From Chamaecrista fasciculata (Eukaryota; Streptophyta; Magnoliopsida; Fabales; Fabaceae), in contig QANZ01029190.1 in NCBI GenBank assembly GCA_003254925.1, positions 1 through 64,000 of the forward strand: DNA of 64,000 bases, in the 5' to 3' direction. Below the pieces are notes generated by a model, which worked only from the letters and a program-made list of their open reading frames with translations, was not told the DNA's origin and made no database searches. The translations under genes were made by a program, and so were the position numbers. The first letter of the stretch is position 1. Every line of letters begins with the position of its first letter. This document shows, one piece after another, positions 1-12,261 of the stretch.

Positions 1-31
1 ATATGTAGCACTTGGTCCAAGCTCTTTAAAT

Positions 32-259
32 TCAAGTCTTTGAGTCCAAATCATGCTGCATAGCTCCACTTTCAGCGCATATAAGGCAAATGACGTTTTC
101 AGCATTATTTGTTGGCCCAATTGCTATTTGCTTCTCCCAAGTCTCTTGTACCAATCCAATCAATGCTTCCTTGATGTTCTTTGCTCTAGCCCTTGTAATT
201 GGTCCACTTGGAATTTCCAATGGTTCAATAGCTTGCTGTTTCACATCAGAAGGCTTCAT
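32..259 (-). mobile_element. Ty3/gypsy polyprotein C-terminal tail fragment
   Basis: A 75-codon open frame carries the motif EIPSGPITRARAKNIKEAL followed by GLVQETW. Tails of this kind (G-P-I/M-T-R-A/S-R-A-K, then EAL.GLVQ) are known after the integrase region of many plant Ty3/gypsy polyproteins. No integrase or reverse transcriptase is visible to the right on this strand, so this is a short relic or the edge of an element lying outside the window. It is unlikely to be a host gene. Family assignment rests on motif memory, not a search. Confidence 0.55.
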
Positions 260-299
260 TCGAAATGTCAGATTCTTTTCTTTCCTTTTTGTGGAATAA

Positions 300-1623
300 G
301 ATAGGATTTGAGAAGTTCATAAAGATGTTAGATGTATCATCATATAAGGTTACATCATATATACAAATTAAACTATAAAAGTACATTTATCTACTTAAGA
401 AAAAACAGTAAGAGTTTACGTACATTTTTTTTAAAAAAAAATCAATGTTAGGACTGATCTAATAAAAATTTTATTATTCATAGACACAAATGCAATTTTC
501 TCCATATCACTATTTCCTTCCTTATTTTTTTTGACTGTCACATGCAAGCTGTCACCTACTTTTTTTTCCCACACTATATATTCCATTCCATCTTTTTCAT
601 TTTATATCTCAACTCAAACCATTTTCTTTGTTCATTTTCGTTTCCTACTACTTATTAGTATTCCTTTATTCTTATATGTTTCCCTAGTTGTTTGTATCAA
701 CTTCTGTTTCAGAACCTTCTCAGTATAGTTTTATAGTTTTAAGTGTTAATTAATGTGATGTGTACGTAGTTTGTGTTTATTTTGTAATATATAATGCTTT
801 ATTAATAAAAAGTACTATTAATGCTGATTGGTGAATATCAATGTTTACTCTTTGGTTTACTGCTTTGTTACGTTGATTCATTTCCCTCAAATTATATAAT
901 CAGCTGAAGATCAAAATTGTGTTCGGAAAGTTTGCAAGTGTTAAGTATATTTGCTTTGTAGATTTTTCAAATTCATTTAGCTTTTGTCTCTGAGCCTAAT
1001 TAAGGCAAAAATGTAGAATACCGCCTTCTGTTTGACTGTATGTCTTTAAAGATTTATGGAAGATAATATTCTAATTCAACCTAGAGTTACCTTTACATAT
1101 GCTTCCCCTTGGCATTGAAAAAAAATCTGGTTTTGGTAGTGAAACAATATAATAAAGCGGCAATCTATATATCTCTCACAACTCACAATGCCAAAAACAA
1201 ATAGCCATGCTCAAACTAAATTTCCATGCTTCTATGATACGTTGGTATCTGGTTTACTTTTCTCATAATTTTTTCAAGGTTACGTTTAAGTATATTGCCA
1301 ATGCCAGCATAATATAACACTATCATTCTTCTTCTTCTCTTCTTTCTCATGTTTTTCTTCTTTTTCATATGTGGAGCTATATTTTCGAATGCTTTTAATA
1401 AATTAATAGTCAATTATTCTATATCTATATATGTTCCATTCTTTAACACTAGTCGATCATTTAATGTCATTATCTATCTATATATGTATATTTGTATTTA
1501 CCTAAAATAAGTTTTATTTATTTATTTTCCATAAAAAAAGTTTTATTTATTTATTTATTTATCCTTTTGAATCGTTTTCCTTGTCCGTTTTTCCACAATT
1601 CTCAATGAGTTTACTACTCCATA
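300..1623. other. AT-rich intergenic DNA, no gene seen
   Basis: Short frames here are low-complexity and lack codon structure. The only items recognised are a tandem (TTTA)n-rich duplication near 1509-1556 and a CT-rich stretch at 530-720 that resembles a 5' UTR but leads into no coding frame. Confidence 0.5.
1509..1556. repeat. Short insertion (10 bp) between 19-bp direct repeats
   Basis: AAGTTTTATTTATTTATTT occurs at 1509-1527 and again from 1538, separated by TCCATAAAAA. It has the layout of the oligo(A/T) stubs elsewhere in the window. The flanks are themselves TTTA repeats, so slippage is an equally good explanation. Confidence 0.35.
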
Positions 1624-1897
1624 CTCCCTCCGTTCCTGAATATCTGCTTTTCTGGAGAACTTTTTTTATTCCAAAATATCTGATGTTTTATAACTTCAAG
1701 AGAGCATTAATTATTCTTTTACCATTCTATCCCTATTAAATATAGTAGAGTCATAAATGAATAAACATTTTCCAAGTAATTTAATAGGGATAGTTTAGTC
1801 TTTTTACGTCATTTTTGTCTTCATTCTAGGTGAGCTAATCATTTTCTTGGTCTGTGTGTATTTACCTTAAACATCAGATATATAGGAACGGAGGGAG
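1624..1897. mobile_element. Stowaway MITE (Tc1/mariner type)
   Basis: The terminal inverted repeats are CTCCCTCCGTTCC on the left and GGAACGGAGGGAG on the right, and the element is flanked by TA on both sides (1622-1623 and 1898-1899). This consensus terminus plus the TA duplication is diagnostic of Stowaway MITEs. The element is 274 bp and non-coding. Confidence 0.93.
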
Positions 1898-3356
1898 TAT
1901 TTCGCTGCTCATGTCAGAATACACATTTATTTATCCGGTTCGATATAAAGTAATCTTTAAAATGCCAAATAAATTTATCTTTCGCCGGTTTAAAAAAAAT
2001 ACTTAGAGTAAGCGTAATATTAATTTGAAGCACATTTACTGATTTACAAATCTTATTTATTAGTTTATGTTATTTTACACCAAAAGCTATGAATTAAATT
2101 TGTACTACTTGACTTTTGAAAGTGATGTTGTTCTTGAAGTTTTTATTATTTTTCTTTTCAGGCCTGATGCTCCGAATGCATTAAATCCACTAAATACTAT
2201 TTTTACCAGCCTTTCACTGTATCTTTTCTTTGGTTACAAAATTCTAGTTCTTTAATTATTTAACAAATTATTCAAAAAAAATGCTAAGACATAATTTGGA
2301 TAAAAATTTCTGAAACTTTTGTATTAATGTTTTAAATAACATAGAGATATATACTTTTCTTATACTTGTAAGTTGAATGTTTTAAAATATCTTTAAAAGT
2401 AAAACTTAATTTGAAGAGGCCTTTTTTACATAACTAAAAATCTTTCTTTTTTTTACTATATAGCTTTTTAAATTTTATAAGTTCATGAAATTTTTTCTAT
2501 ATTATTGTTCAAGAAAATTTTATATTTTCTTTCAAGTATTTTGTAACATATAATTATCAGATATTTATCTATAATTTATTTATTTTTGTCAATATCTATA
2601 TACAATTTCTAAAAGTAAAAAACAAATATAATTACTGTTAAAAAAAACCAAAGGACACCTCACTCAGTGAAGTGATTGGCCAAATAAAAAAAAAAACCTG
2701 AGTGTAATCTACTGAAAATTAGAAAATTTCATAACAAAAAAAACAATGACAAAAGCACTAATTTTATCTCAAACTTTACGCCAACTATCAATTTCATCCC
2801 CAATCTATTTCTGCTGTTAATTTTGTCCCCAATATTTTATACTTTTGACGATTTTGTTATTTGACTAGTTTCTTTCAATAAATTAACACAGACTACATCT
2901 TGTTTTTCAATCTAAGTTATGATTTAAATTTATTTTTCTATCAATTTTATATTACATGTCATTAGCCACGTAGATTCTGTCGTTGATATTTAGCTAAAGT
3001 AAGAGAACAAAATAAAACTGACAAAAATGTAAAATAGTGAAGATGAAATTGATTATAAAAAAATATTAGAGACAAAATTGACAATTGATATAAAATTTGA
3101 GGACAAAATTAGTACTTTTTAAAAAAAAATAAATAATAAAGGTAAGCAAAGCGGTCCTTAACTAACTACTGAGTTCCCTTCTGGAATCGTCGTTCTTTAT
3201 TTTCTCTTCGGTGTGGAAGATATATACTCGAATCAGTGGCGTCATTACTTCTTATTAGGGTTTCAGATTTCTCCGAGAATGATGATCACGTCACGCCAGC
3301 ATATCTGACTGAAGAGATTTCACCCTTTATAATCCATCCTCGCAGCTCAATCGCAA
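1898..3356. other. AT-rich intergenic DNA and 5' flank of the SAM-domain gene
   Basis: No coding region is seen. A degenerate long inverted repeat lies at about 2750-3122. The last ~200 bases become less AT-rich and presumably hold the promoter and 5' UTR of the downstream gene; no clear TATA box was assigned. Confidence 0.5.
2750..3122. mobile_element. Degenerate foldback MITE
   Basis: The left arm (AAAGCACTAATTTTATCTC) is mirrored at the right end (GGACAAAATTAGTACTTTT), with further matching blocks such as CAATTTCATCCCC against GACAAAATTGACAATTG. Arms are imperfect and no clean target duplication was found, so the ends are approximate. Confidence 0.5.
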
Positions 3357-6339
3357 ATGTCGCTGCCTCGAGTGTTCATCACCTTGGGCCATACTGGTCA
3401 GGTAAATTCTCTGTCCTTTTCTCCCTTTCGTTTCCCAATAAATCCTCCAGAATAAGATAATAAGTACTGATTTGCGTGTTTGAGAGAAACAATCTGGAGA
3501 TTTTTCCTCTTTCTTTCGTTCCATTTTCCACATTGAACCCGCAGATTTGTCCGCTTCTGCTTCTTTTTGGTCTGATTTAATAGTTCGATTATGGGAGCCT
3601 GCATATTGTTATAGAGATTATTTGATGACTATCTTAGGTTCTGACTAAATTTCTGGATGATTAACTTCTTTTTGGCCATGAGTATGTGTTATTATCCTCA
3701 AACTTTTTGCAGGTGGTGGAGAGAGGAGGAACAGGATCAAACTCTAGAGAACTGCGCTATGGCACTGGGACACAGTCTGGAAGAAAACGAACTATGGGGG
3801 ATGCATTCAGGATTTATCCTGATGGTTCATCAGTCTCAAGCAAGCGGTGCGTCTCTCCTACCATGCTTTTGCTTCAACGTTGTGTAGTTTTCTATTCTTT
3901 TATTTATTTTTTACAAGTGATAAACATAGAGAGTAACGAAACATGGTATATTATGCCCCGCAGTCTTTTGGTTTACCTAGTGCACTACTCTTTTTGACAT
4001 TGAGAATTGTTCTCACATTAGTATTGCATTCCTTCTCTCTTTACATCTTTGAAACGTTGGGATTGGCGAGCATTGCATCACACAATTTCAACGAGCCCTA
4101 GAAATGAAAATTTGGCTTTAGAAATGGCACACAATTTCATTGTCATTGCTAGAACATGTAATTGTAGTTATGTGATTACTAAAATCAATTTTCACTTTTC
4201 AGGCAGCGAGAAGATGGTTCTTGTTTGGGTGCTCATGAGAATGGAGTACATGGTAACATCTTATATTTTTAATCAACAAGGTTAATTACCATTTTTTTTT
4301 CTGTGCTTTTTGTTGACTTTATTTTGTTGAGATAGGCAAAATGGTGCTAAATGCGGACGACCTCAGACTGAAACTAATGCACAGAAGGTCAAAGTCAATT
4401 AGATGTGGTTTAAAAGAGGTTGGGAATACCGGCCACCTGCATGAAAATCTGGCCAAATCTGCTCAAGCATCAGCAAGTGATAGCAGGTTCATTCCTAGGC
4501 CTGAGGCAAAAGAAAGTTTCTATCCTATGAATATGTCCTACACACAAAATGCTGGTCAGATACGCCAAGTGGATTTGATGCAGAAACGTAATGCTTCTTG
4601 GATTCTTAGTGAGGTAGGAACTAGACCTCCAGATACCCGATTGAAAACATCCAGGGGTATAATACCACCAACAAATTATGATGGCCTCCAGCAATTTTCA
4701 TCTCAGAGGGCCACTTTTGTTTCAAATGCTAATCCTTTTGTGAGAAATGGTGCTTCAAGGCCAGATGGGTTCTCACCTACCGCATTCAAAAGCACAGTTG
4801 AAAATGCCAAACCAGTTATGCAACTTGCACCAATGAGTGGCATTGTGGAGAAAAGTTCCCAAGTAGTACTATCTTGTCAACATCCTTTCTCTATTTAGTT
4901 TTTACCTATTTGTGTATGTCTGTCCACTATAATGTTGTTGCAGGGGGAGGTACCTCTTTCGGTTTCTGGTCTCTTGCACTCACTTGGATTGGGAAAATAT
5001 GAGATTGCTTTTCGTGCAGAAGAAGTAAGTGTGGTGCCCTTATTGTTTATAGTTCCCCGTAATTGCAGTCTAATCAGCTCATGTAATCTCTGTTTGACAT
5101 CTCATCTCATCCCCTCCCACCCCCTCCCACCCCCTCTCTTTATTTCCTCTTTCTTTCACCTGTAATGCCTATTATGAGGCTTACTTCCATATCATAACAA
5201 TGATAACATGACGATGTTACGATTTTGAACTGTTTGAAGAAGGAATAGAATATACAAAAACAGAGTAATAGACATTATTAAATTATTAGCGGGTTGAGTT
5301 TACAGGTAGATATGGCAGCATTGAAGCAAATGGGGGACAAGGACCTTAAAGACTTGGGGATTCCAATGGTACAATTGTTTCATTCTCATTTACAAATATT
5401 GTTTCATTCTCATTGCCAATCAATTACTTTTAGTTTATACTTTATATGGCCTCCCATTCTTGACTCAGGAAGTGGAGACTCAAATGACTTGTTAACTTCA
5501 TTGCTAATCTGTTGTTTAATGTGTAATAAAATAGGTGATGCTACAGCTTTATGCAAGAATGAGAAAGTGAAACTGTTTTGTTTTTCTTTTATCAGAGGAT
5601 GGATCATGGGGAGGGTAGGACTTGAAGGATTATCTTGATTGTAGTCGTAGGTCTACATTTAATTTAATGTCTGATGGTACATGAAAAAAGAAAACTAAAC
5701 CATTTTTCTTGGTTAATACAAGAGGTCAAGCGCAAATGCAATATGGATATCAAGAGGCAATAAGCTAGGCCTGGACTCTAAAGATTGCTTTGACTTAGAC
5801 CCATATAAAGTCTGTAAAGAAGAGAAACAAAAGTATTTTTCTTAGTGAGAATTCTGTAACTGTATGCTAATGACCTTCACTACTTTGGGACCATCAACCT
5901 TTTGTCACCTGGAAAACTAGAGGTTGTTGACCACCTCACAAATTCAAAACCTGTTGTTGACATTAATTTAGATTGGATAAAAGTTAAACCTGTCTATTGG
6001 ACGAGTAATCCTGGATTTGTTTTATTAGGTTCCTAACTATTATTGCAGCACTATATTAATTTACAGAAAAGGATATATAGCTATATATATTAATAGCTCA
6101 AGCTTTGTGTTCTGCTAAACTATTAGTCTACTACAGGTCATGTATGCATAATGTGGGTGGGTGTTGCTATGCTGATATCTCCCAAACACATCAATATCAG
6201 ATTCCTTCTGACATGAGGCGACTTGAATTTTCAGGGACCAAGAAAGAAGATTCTTCTTGCTCTCATGCGCCTTCAAAACATCAAGCGCCATATGATGGCA
6301 GTTTCACTCGGTGTAAATAATTTCAAAGCAGTGCCGTAA
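3357..6339 (+). CDS. SAM (sterile alpha motif) domain protein, 7 exons
   Basis: Exons 3357-3401, 3713-3846, 4203-4252, 4336-4862, 4944-5024, 5306-5368 and 6235-6339 join in frame through GT..AG sites into 334 residues. The start MSLPRVFITLGHTGQ is chosen because exon 1 splices cleanly into VVERGGTGS; an MS.P.V.ITLG.(S/T)GQ opening fits a small plant SAM-protein family as I remember it. Exon 4 encodes a hydrophilic region with a DDLRLKLMHRR motif. Residues about 253-320 form the SAM domain: SGLLHSLGLGKYEIAFRAEE, then MAALKQMGDKDLKDLGIP, then GPRKKILLALMRL. SAM domains mediate protein-protein or RNA contacts; the partner is unknown. Both the helix-3/4 D-L-K-D-L-G-I core and the C-terminal helix are intact, so the gene looks functional. 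Its 3' end faces the AN1 gene with about 215 bases between stop codons. Confidence 0.87.
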
Positions 6340-6554
6340 ATCGTAATGTATAAGAATGCAGTTTATTTGAGGATTTTTGTAGTCGACGTGGACATCATGT
6401 ATAGAAACACAAACAATGCTGAATCTAAATATGTTTTATAGATAAAAAAAATTCTGGCATCGTAAATGACAATCTATTAATTCTTGCCATCAAAATACAC
6501 ACGCAGAAATCACTTCATAATATCAATTATTCGATTATCGATTATCAATGTGTA

Positions 6555-7118
6555 TTAACAGGCTTTAAGAGATGGTGTACTAGTAGGAGGACGAGGAGAC
6601 TTATTATTAGAACTCTTGGCACAGTCTTGTCCATTCCTTGACCCCAAAGCAACCAAGAACCGATCATTCCATCGCCCATTAACCGCCGAAGACGGCGAAG
6701 AAACCTTCCGGCAAGCATGGTCGGCCGGAAAACGGTGCTTGAGACACACCGTCAACTGGCACGATTTACACGTGCTGGTATTAGAAAACGTCAAAACCTC
6801 CTTGCACCTTTTAACGGGACAAATAGGTTTCTTCTTATTCTTCGGATCACAATCTCCCGACTTGTCGTGTCTCTCCAAGATTGACTTGTCGTCGTCTCCG
6901 GTGGTTTCGATCGCCATGGAACATGTTTCGCAGACTACAACCTTCCTGCTGTTATGGTCGGAATTGGGGCAACGATGAGACTTGTAAGATCTGTGTTCGA
7001 GACAGAAGAGGAGGTTACAGCCGTCGCATGTGAAAGGGAGGAAATCGAGCTGTTTGCAATCTTCGTATTGACAGTGTTTTCCCAAATCTGGAAAAGCTTC
7101 AGTTCCACCAGACGCCAT
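6555..7118 (-). CDS. Two-AN1 zinc-finger stress-associated protein (SAP11/12/13 type)
   Basis: One uninterrupted frame of 187 residues. The first AN1 finger covers C16-C50 (C16, C21, C31, C34, C39, H42, H48, C50). A middle C63-C66-H84-C90 set could bind another zinc. The second AN1 finger covers C100-C136 (C100, C105, C117, C120, C125, H128, H134, C136). There is no A20 finger at the N-terminus, which places it with the AN1-only plant SAPs; length matches that group (about 190 residues). Family members are induced by abiotic stress and may act in redox or ubiquitin-linked regulation; the role of this one is inferred. The C-terminal 50 residues are Ser/Asn/Pro-rich and disordered. Intronless, convergent with the SAM-domain gene. 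Confidence 0.93.
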   Translation of the reverse strand: MASGGTEAFPDLGKHCQYEDCKQLDFLPFTCDGCNLLFCLEHRSYKSHRCPNSDHNSRKVVVCETCSMAIETTGDDDKSILERHDKSGDCDPKNKKKPICPVKRCKEVLTFSNTSTCKSCQLTVCLKHRFPADHACRKVSSPSSAVNGRWNDRFLVALGSRNGQDCAKSSNNKSPRPPTSTPSLKAC

Positions 7119-7204
7119 TGATGGTTTCCTTGTTTGCTATGGAATTTGATTTCTGAGAGATTGAATTGAGGAATGAATATACGAATTGAGATGATTGAAT
7201 ATAG

Positions 7205-7213
7205 ATTTATATA
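7205..7213 (-). promoter_or_regulatory. Probable TATA box of the AN1 gene
   Basis: On the minus strand TATATAAAT lies about 90 bases upstream of the AN1 start codon, in the expected spacing for a plant core promoter with a short 5' UTR. Confidence 0.5.
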
Positions 7214-7449
7214 GGATTAGGAGTTTCTTGGAGAGTAAGTCGTAAAAGCGTGTGGAGGCGGTTTCCGCTTTGAAGTTGCCTTCTTCTTCCAAGATGAAGA
7301 TTCTAGTATCCCACGCGCCATCTTTCAGTCCGAGACTATTACTGAATTACGTTTCCTTGTTTTATATCCTTTTTTTAAAAAAAAAATAATAATTCAACTG
7401 TATTAACTATTCCCAAATTATTGAAAATAATTAATTATTTTTATTTTTG

Positions 7450-7773
7450 ATACATCACTATTTGGGCGTACGCCTAAACGGCCCTCGCACCGGGCCTCTT
7501 CTCCCCTCCGCACCTTGCGAAGCGCCCTCGAGTCAATCGGACGCCCTAAACACACTTAGGGGCGGTCATGATCCATCCTGGAGCATGGCGCCCGTCCCCA
7601 ATATGACACGTGGCCACCCACGATCACCCTGCTCCGCAATCCACGCTACGGGAGATCGTGGGCTGCGAACCAGCTCACCCACGATCTCCAGTTCCTAGGC
7701 GCCCGCCTAGCGACGCAACACGCAATCACCCACGATTGCCTTGCTCCGCAAATCTCGGCCTCCACCATCTTCG
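7450..7773. repeat. GC-rich dispersed repeat, copy 1 (truncated)
   Basis: An abrupt GC-rich island begins with GATACATCACTATTTGGGCG and contains CACGCTACGGGAGATCGTGG. The same series of blocks occurs in inverted orientation at about 38420-38815. Copy 1 stops exactly at a single N (7774), whereas copy 2 continues with the same sequence and beyond. It is transposon-derived by its copy number and composition; the class was not determined. Confidence 0.75.
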
Positions 7774-7774
7774 N
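7774..7774. other. Single-N assembly join
   Basis: Sequence composition changes sharply from the GC-rich repeat to AT-rich DNA at this N, and the repeat is cut mid-element compared with its second copy. Confidence 0.6.
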
Positions 7775-9980
7775 CAATTTTAAGCAATTTCATTTTGCAT
7801 TTATTGGAAGTACCTTTGCATTAATAATGTTCTTACTAACCTAAATATCAATGAGTTCTTTGTTTAGTCTTTTGCAGACAGAGGGGAGGCATTTTGATCA
7901 AATCATCCGGTTTAGAGATTGCTGGCTTGACGTAAGTGTTGGAAGTTAACATTATTTAATTTTTGCTATTTTAAGATATATATATATATATATATATATC
8001 ACCAAAGATTTCACTTTGGTAATTAAAAAAACATGCATATCGCCAATACTTACTGATTAAGGTCTTAATGAAGAAGTGCGCACTTGAACATTCCCTTAAA
8101 AAAAAAACTAATAGTTGACATTTCGAGGGATTAAAAAGTTGAAACAAATAAAAATTAAATGACCAAAGCGTGAACCTTGAATTGGTAACCAAATTAAACC
8201 ACCTATATAATAATCATCTTTGATTGGCATAAGTATGAAGTTGAGCCTAATTTTTATTCTTAATTTTGTCTTCATAAATCCTTTATCATTGCTTCCCATT
8301 TCCAACATCATCAAAATCAAAAGGGTATTTGGACTTCGTAGCCCTCCGCACTAAATCAAGATGCCAAATGCAACAAGCCAATCAGAAAATCTGAGACGAA
8401 ATCCCCATTGGATCTCAATTCTCAATTCGACAAAGACAAATTAAAGAATCATTTTGACTATTAGCAAACAAAAAGTTCTTTTGACAAATTGTAAAGTTCA
8501 AAGTAGATCCCTCTTTTATTCACGTAAAGCTTAGCATGATTAAGAGGCTTAGAGGCATATATGTAAGTATATTATAAAGCAAATATTTATGTGTAATAAA
8601 GTCAAATTTAATTTGTTAATGCACAGTACAGCAGAGATTAATTGTTACTAATACCCCACCACACTCTAAACCTCAACACTTTAATGAAAGAGTGCATCAC
8701 AAACCACCGATAATAATGCATGTATGTTTCAAGACAATGTGCTTTTCACTCGGTTTTTAGATTAAAAACAAAATAAAAAATGGAAGAGATCAGATTAATT
8801 ATTGATTAATCTCATGGCCATAAGATTTAATTGGGTCCCCACAAAGTGAGAAATACCTTAAAACAACTCGGGTTAATTAACATGAATATTAGACAAAAAA
8901 TCAGCTTATGAATTAAATAAAAATGAAAGCAATGCATGGGAGAAAGAAAATAAGAAAAGGAAGTGGGGTAGGCAAAGGAAAAAGGAAGCAATCACTTTTA
9001 GAAAAGGGAACGAGATATGTCCAGCCTAGGACACTCATAACGGTCCATATTATTATATTACCCTTCCTTCTACAGAAGCTTAACTATTAAGGATGCAATA
9101 ATTATGCAAATTTGTGGGTTTTATTAGTTGGGAATACTGCACTCTCCATGCAAAGCATGTAATAATGTCAGAGACACCTAAATATATACCATTTCCATTT
9201 GGTTTTTTGCACACAAAAAAAGCTAAAATGGTAAAGCCAAGAGGTGGGGTGGGCCATGCAAAACAAATTAAAGAGAAGCACTATTTTTCTTTTAAAAAGA
9301 TTTATTTTTTAGTCACTAAATTAGTTTAAAATTATAATTTAATCATTAGATACAATAAATATATATTTTTAAAATTTTTTATAAATATTAAATATTTCAT
9401 ATAATATTTCAATTGGATAAAATAATTGACACTTATAAAAAAAAAATTAGGGACCAAAACCTATATTTTTAATGTACAATGACTAAATTGTTTTATTTTA
9501 AATAAATTGATGACTAAAAAAATTAATTTACTCTTTCTTTAATTTTAGCTTGTGCTGCTATATAAATATTCCTTATCAACTATTATTGTTTATTGTGCCC
9601 TTTAATTATCCCTTTATTGTCCTTCTCAAATAAAATACCTCTGTTTTTCTCCTGCTACCTTTTTCATTAGTAAAACCTACTTATTTAGCTAAAATGGTTA
9701 ACTTTACTTGAGGATTGGATAACTAAAAACAAAACTTTTAGTGGTTTCAAAATCATTAGCATTGTATTTGACACTAAAATGAATAGAAATTTGGAAGATT
9801 TCAAAGAGTTTAGATCACTCACCACTCAAATACACATTGCACACCATGTATTTGTTCTTCATAACAATTTAAAGTGGAAAACATGAGATATATATGTGCT
9901 CATCATTCCAATAATAGTATTAGAGAGAGAAGATTGATTCGAGATGAACCATAAAATGGTGTGAGAGAGTGGTATATACA
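7775..9980. other. AT-rich intergenic DNA, no gene seen
   Basis: No convincing coding exon, RNA gene or complete transposon was recognised. An (AT)n microsatellite lies at about 7977-8001. Diffuse inverted blocks at 9293-9530 (TTTAGTCACTAAATTAG against GATGACTAAAAAAATTAA) suggest an old MITE. Confidence 0.5.
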
Positions 9981-10400
9981 AGTCAAAATCTCATTTTCAT
10001 CCTCAACTTATAGGGTGAATTATGTTTTACTCCTCATTTTTTTTATTTTGATCCTCGAACTTTTTAATTACTGTTCAAAACATAATTTTATCTAATTTTT
10101 TTCATTATCTTTAAGTTAGACATTTGACTTAATGATTTCTTTCTCATGTGTGTCCTAATAAATGAGTTAGTAGAGAGAAAGTCTTTCTATTTTTTTTAAA
10201 GAAAAAATTTAACTACAAATTATTTTTTAATTTGTGACTAAGAGAATGAAGATTGTTCTTTTTCTCTCTGTCAAAGTTAAAGATAATAACAAAAATTAAA
10301 TGGATTCACATTTTAGACTATTGAGAAAGTAAATGAGAAAGTTTGAGGACCAAAACAAAATTTATCCAATAATACAAGAATTTAAATGAGGTTTTGACCT
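9981..10400. mobile_element. Foldback MITE, diverged
   Basis: The left end AGTCAAAATCTCATTT is mirrored by AAATGAGGTTTTGACCT on the right, and the inner block GAGGACCAAAACAAAA matches TTTTATTTTGATCCTC. It belongs to the same general class as the Mutator-like foldbacks in this window; a target duplication is not evident. Confidence 0.5.
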
Positions 10401-12025
10401 ATGTATTTGTATGTGTGTGGGGTGGGGGATGTGATGACAAACAGGAACTTGTGAGCAGAAGAGTGTAAGATTGAGACTAAAAGGCCAAAGTTGTTGTAAC
10501 CTTACCTTATAAAAGGCTGCTCACATGCAATAGTGTCATGTAGCAGATGGATTCAGTATATATATCACATGTGAGCTTTGGATGCTTCTTAGTTAGTAGT
10601 TACTATCAAATACTGACTCTTCATATGGATTTTAACTAACCGGTTGAATTTAGTAAAAGAGTTTAGTGTTGAATTTAGAATCGGATATATGTTAAGAAAA
10701 ATGCTCATATTTAATGTTCTACAATGACTTGAACATATAAAAAATGTGTGAGAAACAATCCAAAAAAAAAAAAGATTCTATTATGAAAGGATCTATATAC
10801 ATTCTTCACTGATTGTTCTTCAAACTGTTTGATCCACTACTAAACAGATCAGTGCACCATGAAAGTCATTTATTAATTTAATCTAAATTTTCTTATACAC
10901 CTTTTATTTTTTTTTCATTTTAGAAAAATAAAGTAAATTTCCGTAATGTTTGGCTTATTTTCCCCAATTATAACCATTTGCATTAGACGATTCTGAATTT
11001 GTAAAATATACAATATCAGGTATTAGTTGCAAGAGACAAATTAAATTAACCCCGTGTTGTGAAGAAAGTATATAACAATTTTAGATAGTCAATGAAAGTA
11101 ATAATTCCTTTTTTAAAATGACTAATAACTTGCTTCACTTATTCAAAATATCAAAATTTATCTTTAATATAATGTAATTTACATATCTTAATTTCCACCA
11201 GTTTGATACGTAATTATTCAATAAAACACAATTATTAAATCATACTTATTTGACTATTATGACTGAAAAGTAATTATTAACCATAATTATTTCAATAAGT
11301 TTTAAGTTAGTGAATTAAAGAAATTTCTGTCTTTTAAAGATTTTTTTTTACAAATTAATAAATTATTACTCTTGCCCTTTTTTATATTAAAACATTTATT
11401 ATTTTTTTTTTCTATCAGTGACCACCCAAAAATATGCACTCTAGACAAACAAAGTGAGAAACACACTCACATTCACAAAGCCGAGTCCAGACAATTCTAG
11501 TGTCTGGGAAAATGAATAAATTGACAAGTTTCTTGAGAAAGGGATTTCGATAAGCACAATAACCATCGGTCAATCTAGGGAGAAATAAACAGCAACAATA
11601 GTAACAAAAAAAAAAAATCTTGCTAGTGTGCCTCCCAAGAGTATTATTATTTAACAAAGTATTTATTAGCTTTGATTTTAGAAATTAAAGATTTTTTAAT
11701 GAACAAGATTAAAGCAACTGCACGTATCACTTAATAACTTTGTTTCAACTTTCAATTTCATAATCATCTAATCAATTTTTCTTTGTTTATATGAGTATAT
11801 TTTATTAGAAGTAGTTGTCTTAAATATAAACACTTAATCGAAGGAGTATAATAAAAAACTCATTTACTTTTAATCAAATATCAGGCATTTGATTTTTTTT
11901 TATTTTTGATATTGAATAGTTTTAAATTAAATAAACTACAAAAGAATATTTTCTCATTTGAAAATAGTCAAAATACAAATAAATTTGAGTAATAATTATC
12001 CACGGTTAATTTTCAATTTTTGACC
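10401..12025. other. Intergenic DNA, no gene seen
   Basis: A TATAAAAGG motif near 10509 with a short imperfect hairpin after it was considered, but no coding frame or convincing RNA fold follows. The rest is AT-rich DNA. Confidence 0.45.
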
Positions 12026-12066
12026 AATATGATGACTGTTTTTTTTTGTTAAATATGATGACTGTT
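12026..12066. repeat. Retroposon stub: 11-bp T-run insert with 15-bp duplication
   Basis: AATATGATGACTGTT is present perfectly at 12026-12040 and 12052-12066. Between them lies TTTTTTTGTTA. The layout fits insertion of an oligo(A)-tailed fragment with target duplication. Confidence 0.6.
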
Positions 12067-12123
12067 GGTCTATTGGTTCTGTTTTGCTAAAGATCCGAAT
12101 TCTCTCCATTTTTTATGGAATTG

Positions 12124-12167
12124 AAACTGTTAAATTTTCATTTTTCGGTGGAAAAAACTGTTAAATT
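12124..12167. repeat. Retroposon stub: 18-bp insert with 13-bp duplication
   Basis: AAACTGTTAAATT is repeated at 12124-12136 and 12155-12167, separated by TTCATTTTTCGGTGGAAA. Less clean than other stubs because the T-run is interrupted. Confidence 0.45.
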
Positions 12168-12261
12168 AAAAACAGAACAACGTGAAGGAGAGTGTGAATA
12201 GTGAATACTGAATATTTCATATTTGTCACTCATTTCCTTTTCTGTTTGAGACTTTTTTTTA

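Noticed and set aside
10500-10560. Possible microRNA-like hairpin after TATAAAAGG
   Set aside because: The stem (CTGCTCACATG with CATGTAGCAG) is only about 10 pairs with a bulge, too short for a plant microRNA precursor.
11415-11657. 80-residue minus-strand frame, Cys-rich
   Set aside because: Low-complexity stretches and no family resemblance; no flanking exon structure.
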